Origin: an uncultured Paracoccaceae bacterium
Lineage (GTDB): Bacteria; Pseudomonadota; Alphaproteobacteria; Rhodobacterales; Rhodobacteraceae
DNA length: 64,000 nt
Assembly: GCA_947499635.1 (NCBI GenBank)
Contig: CANMPD010000002.1
Span: 302,720 to 366,719 of the forward strand
Direction: 5' to 3'
The notes beneath the pieces are model-generated. The model saw only the letters and a list, made by a program, of their open reading frames with translations, searched no databases and was not told where the DNA came from. Shown here piece after piece: positions 60,755-64,000 of this stretch (its first letter is position 1; every line of letters begins with the position of its first letter). Both the position numbers and the translations under genes were made by a program.

Positions 60755-61118
60755 TACGTTCAAACAGGCGGCGGCTTCGTCCGCGATGTAGTCATCGGGC
60801 CTCCCATTGTTTCCGCGGCGGCGAATGACTGCTAAGCGGGCAAAGTGCAGAATCCTGCTTTGATGACCAACGGTGGCCAAGGGCCGTGAGCGACCAACTA
60901 GTTTGTGTTGCCTCAACGCGATGCTGCAAAGCGGAGAACTGCTGCTGTGCGCCCCAATTTGCCGAATGCTGCGCTTAGCACGAATGTCCGTTCTAGAGAG
61001 AACGACCAAAAACCTTCAACAACTGCTTTAGATCTGAACGAGGTTTTTGACAGCGTCAATCGTGGTGGTTTGAGCATGTTCCAAAACTGAGGACCTACGG
61101 TGTACTCTTAAATGGTTT

Positions 61119-62150
61119 CTATTCGTCAATCTGTTTGAGGAACTGTGAGACCGCCTCCACGGCATCCTGAGCGATTGGCAAGCCTGGATCCGCATAGGTA
61201 GCGAGGTTGGCGGCTGTGTCATCGGATGAAACAGCCTTCAATACGTGGTTAACGTCCGGGAGTAGAGAAAGGGTAGCATCTGGCGCGGAATCCGCGAGCC
61301 TGCGAGCATCCGCCTCGCCCACCTGAAGGTCACGCATACCCTGAATGACAAGGATGGGAACACGGGTTTCCATCACCAGTATGGCAGGATCGTAGGAGAA
61401 TGCGTCGATTAGAAAGCCCTGCACTTCCGGTGCGAACAAAGCTTGTAAGGCAGGGTTCAACGCGTTTGTATCTACCTGTTCACCGCGCTCCAAGGTCATG
61501 ATCGCTTCATCTGCTTCATTCAGGATCGGGGCGTTGGCTGGATTGGCGTGCAACTGGTCGCGCAACACAGTTCCAAGCGGACGGCCTGGAGTGCTCACCA
61601 AGATCAGGCCGCACGGTTTAGGTAGGCGCGCTATGGCCGCAAGCGCGACCAGACCGCCCTCACTGTGCCCTAGCGGCACGACGCAACGGGTGCCGCCGCC
61701 AGCCGTTGGCAATTGCTTCCTGATGGCCCGCGCCCAAGCGAGTATATCATCGCCATAGGCCGTGATTGTTACATCATTGGGGTCGGGGACCGCGTCCGCC
61801 GAGCCAAACATGCCACGCTTGTCGATGCGCAACGAAGGGATCCCGCTCTCGGCCAATGCCTCCGCAAGCAAAGCATAGGGCGTCGCCGAGATGCCGAGGG
61901 GTGAATTGCCGTCGCGGTCAGTCGGTCCCGATCCAGGCACAATCAATACGACAGGCGTTCCATCGGGAATTACGCTGTCGCCAGCTGGCAAGGTCAGGAT
62001 TCCCGCGAGAGAGCCTTCAGGGCCGGGTGCGCTCAGCTCCTGCTGGACGGCCAACCCATCGCCCTCGTGTTTATCATCCATCTGAGCGACCACGGAAGAC
62101 GCCGAAATCATACCGAAAGCCAAAACTAGTTTATAGGTGATGGAACCCAT
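61119..62150 (-). CDS. Secreted alpha/beta hydrolase
   Basis: Signal peptide MGSITYKLVLAFGMISASSVVAQ; VVLIVPGSGPTDRDGNSPLG; PLGHSEGG nucleophile elbow; ORF extension upstream judged spurious. Confidence 0.85.
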   Translation of the reverse strand: MGSITYKLVLAFGMISASSVVAQMDDKHEGDGLAVQQELSAPGPEGSLAGILTLPAGDSVIPDGTPVVLIVPGSGPTDRDGNSPLGISATPYALLAEALAESGIPSLRIDKRGMFGSADAVPDPNDVTITAYGDDILAWARAIRKQLPTAGGGTRCVVPLGHSEGGLVALAAIARLPKPCGLILVSTPGRPLGTVLRDQLHANPANAPILNEADEAIMTLERGEQVDTNALNPALQALFAPEVQGFLIDAFSYDPAILVMETRVPILVIQGMRDLQVGEADARRLADSAPDATLSLLPDVNHVLKAVSSDDTAANLATYADPGLPIAQDAVEAVSQFLKQIDE

Positions 62151-62384
62151 AGATAATTTCACAATCGCTTCTTTCGACTCACTACCGAGAGTGAACATTC
62201 CATCCCTTAAAATATTGTTCAAGGTGCCTGTCAGGAACGTAGTGAATTTATGCTCATTCAAACCTGCCCAAAACGACCATTTGTTGAACGGATCGCTGAA
62301 ATTGCCATTGGCGCAGTCGCAGCGAAAGCTCATTTCGTCCGCGCAACGGAAGTTTGAGCATCGCGCAGCTAAGGTCCGATTCGG

Positions 62385-63926
62385 GCCGATTCCGTTGAAA
62401 AACTCTTTCTTGATCGGGCCGGTAACTGCTGTTTCAATTCTCCCGACGAGCGGGAGGGTTTGCGATGATGGGACCGAAGCAGGAAGCGCAGGCGGCCTTG
62501 TTTTACGAGTTCTCGCTGGAGGAACATGTTCGGCAGGATCACCTGCTTCGGTCGATTGATCGTTTCGTCGATCTAAGCAGCATCCGGGGACACCTTGCGG
62601 ATTTCTACCGCCACACGGGTCGCCCATCAGTCGATCCTGAATTGTTGATCCGGATGCTATTGGTTGGGTATTGTTTCGGCATCCGGTCGGAGCGACGGCT
62701 CTGTGAAGAAGTGCGCCTCAATCTGGCATACCGCTGGTTTTGCCGCCTCGACCTGACAGATCGCATCCCGGACCATTCGACCTTTTCAAAGAACCGCCAT
62801 GGCCGCTTTCGCGAGAGCGACTTGTTGCGCCATGTGTTCGAGACGAGGGTTGCGCGTTGCATGAAGGAAAGGTTGATCGGAGGCCATGGCTTTGCGGTCG
62901 ACGCCAGTTTGATCAGCGCCGATGTTCAAGAACAAAACTCCAGCAATCCCGAGGATTGGACCGCTCGCGAGATTGATCCCGCTGATGCACCTCGTGCAGT
63001 GCGCGAATATCTCGATACGTTGGACGACGAAGCCTTCGGCGCGGCGACCAGCGCAAAGCCCAAGTTTACAGCGCATGCTGACCCCGCCAGCCAATGGACT
63101 GCGGCGCGCAAAGGTCCCGCTTTCTTTGCATATTCCGACAACTATCTGATCGACACGGACCACGGCGTTATCATGGATGTAGACGCAAGCCGATCGAACA
63201 AGACCGCCGAAGTTGGTGCAATGCGTAAGATGATCGACCGCACGGAAGAGCGCTTTGGTGTGACGCCTGATTGGATCGCCGCAGATACGGCCTACGGATC
63301 ATCCGACAATCTGGTCTGGCTGGCTCTAAAGCGTCAGATCCTCCCCTTCATTCCCGTCTTTGACAAAGGCGAACGGACCGATGGAACCTTCTCGCGATCC
63401 GACTTCAAATGGGATGACGAGAACGACCGGTACGTCTGCCCGGGCGGCAAAGAGATGCGACATACATGGCGGACCTATTCTGATCTAAAACGGAATGCCT
63501 CGGCTTGGAAATCCAGAAACTATCGCGCACTGAAATCAGACTGCACAGGATGCGAGTTGAAGGCAAAGTGTTGCCCAACGCTGACACGCGTTCAGTCCAT
63601 CGCGACAAACATGAGATCGTCAGAGATTTTGCCCGCCAATGCACCGCATCGGAGTTCAATCCCAAAGCCCAAGCGCGACGCAAGAAGGTCGAAATGTTCT
63701 TCGCCCATCTCAAACGCATCCTCGGACTGGGCCGCCTCCGATTACGGGGACCAAGATGAATTTACCCTCGCCGCCACCGCCCAGAACCTCCGGAATCTCG
63801 CAAAACTCAGGCCAATGGTGCCCGCTTCAAGATGAAAAACCGGGCAGATCCTCGACATCTAAAAGAAATCAAACCGATAGCTTGAAGAAAGACGCTCAAA
63901 CCAAAGAGTTTTTCAACAAAATCAGC
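62385..63926 (+). mobile_element. IS1182-family-like insertion sequence
   Basis: Terminal inverted repeats sharing exact core GTTGAAAAACTCTTT (62394-62408) and its complement AAAGAGTTTTTCAAC (63903-63917) flanking the transposase. Confidence 0.8.
62465..63835 (+). pseudogene. IS1182-like DDE transposase with two compensating frame lesions
   Basis: N-terminus ALFYEFSLEEHVRQDHLLRSIDRFVDL in frame; expected segment NADTRSVHRDKHEIVRDFARQ...KKVEMFFAHLKRILGLGRLRLRGP lies in another frame; then DEFTLAATAQNLRNLAKLRPM back in the original frame. Confidence 0.8.
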
Positions 63927-64000
63927 CCATTCTACCGGATGCTGCGGCATCGACGAATGACTGTCTAGATGCGACAAGTTTAGCGACTTCAAACCAGAGG

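Noticed and set aside
62151-62627. N-terminal 159-aa extension of the alpha/beta hydrolase ORF
   Set aside because: A signal peptide starts at 62150, and the extension runs through the IS inverted repeat and antisense to the transposase
1-64000. CRISPR array, rRNA, tRNA, prophage or defence island
   Set aside because: No regularly spaced repeats, no rRNA text, no convincing tRNA T-arm/cloverleaf, and no phage structural or recognised defence proteins were seen; short tRNAs could still be missed by eye

Overview
The window looks like a chromosomal segment of a marine alphaproteobacterium, probably Rhodobacterales/Roseobacter-like; this assignment is an inference from protein content and gene order. 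About 57 kb is ordinary, densely packed core genome: an aa3 cytochrome oxidase cluster (ctaC-ctaB-small ORF-ctaG-ctaE-surf1) running into thrC and an M16 peptidase; tldD, dprA, topA; kduI-kduD; rsmD; a type I secretion pair; mlaA/mlaC-like genes; smpB; ilvD; hsp20; rlmH-rsfS; leuCD-(2 ORFs)-leuB; and ggt. The last ~7 kb (57.1-64 kb) is accessory. It holds a decayed serine recombinase, a truncated relaxase-helicase, a LysE-type exporter, an alpha/beta hydrolase and an IS1182-like element whose transposase carries two compensating lesions. I did not find an unambiguous new multi-gene system. The observations most worth following up are: (i) a ROSE-like RNA thermometer sequestering the hsp20 Shine-Dalgarno; (ii) a divergent pair of a GT14-like glycosyltransferase and a carbohydrate-type sulfotransferase; (iii) a perfect FNR-type box between ctaC and tldD; (iv) an exact 13-bp duplicated operator between an XRE-cupin regulator and a BenE-like transporter; and (v) short ORFs missing from the supplied track. 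No rRNA, tRNA or CRISPR array was recognised. All annotation is by reading; no database search was run.
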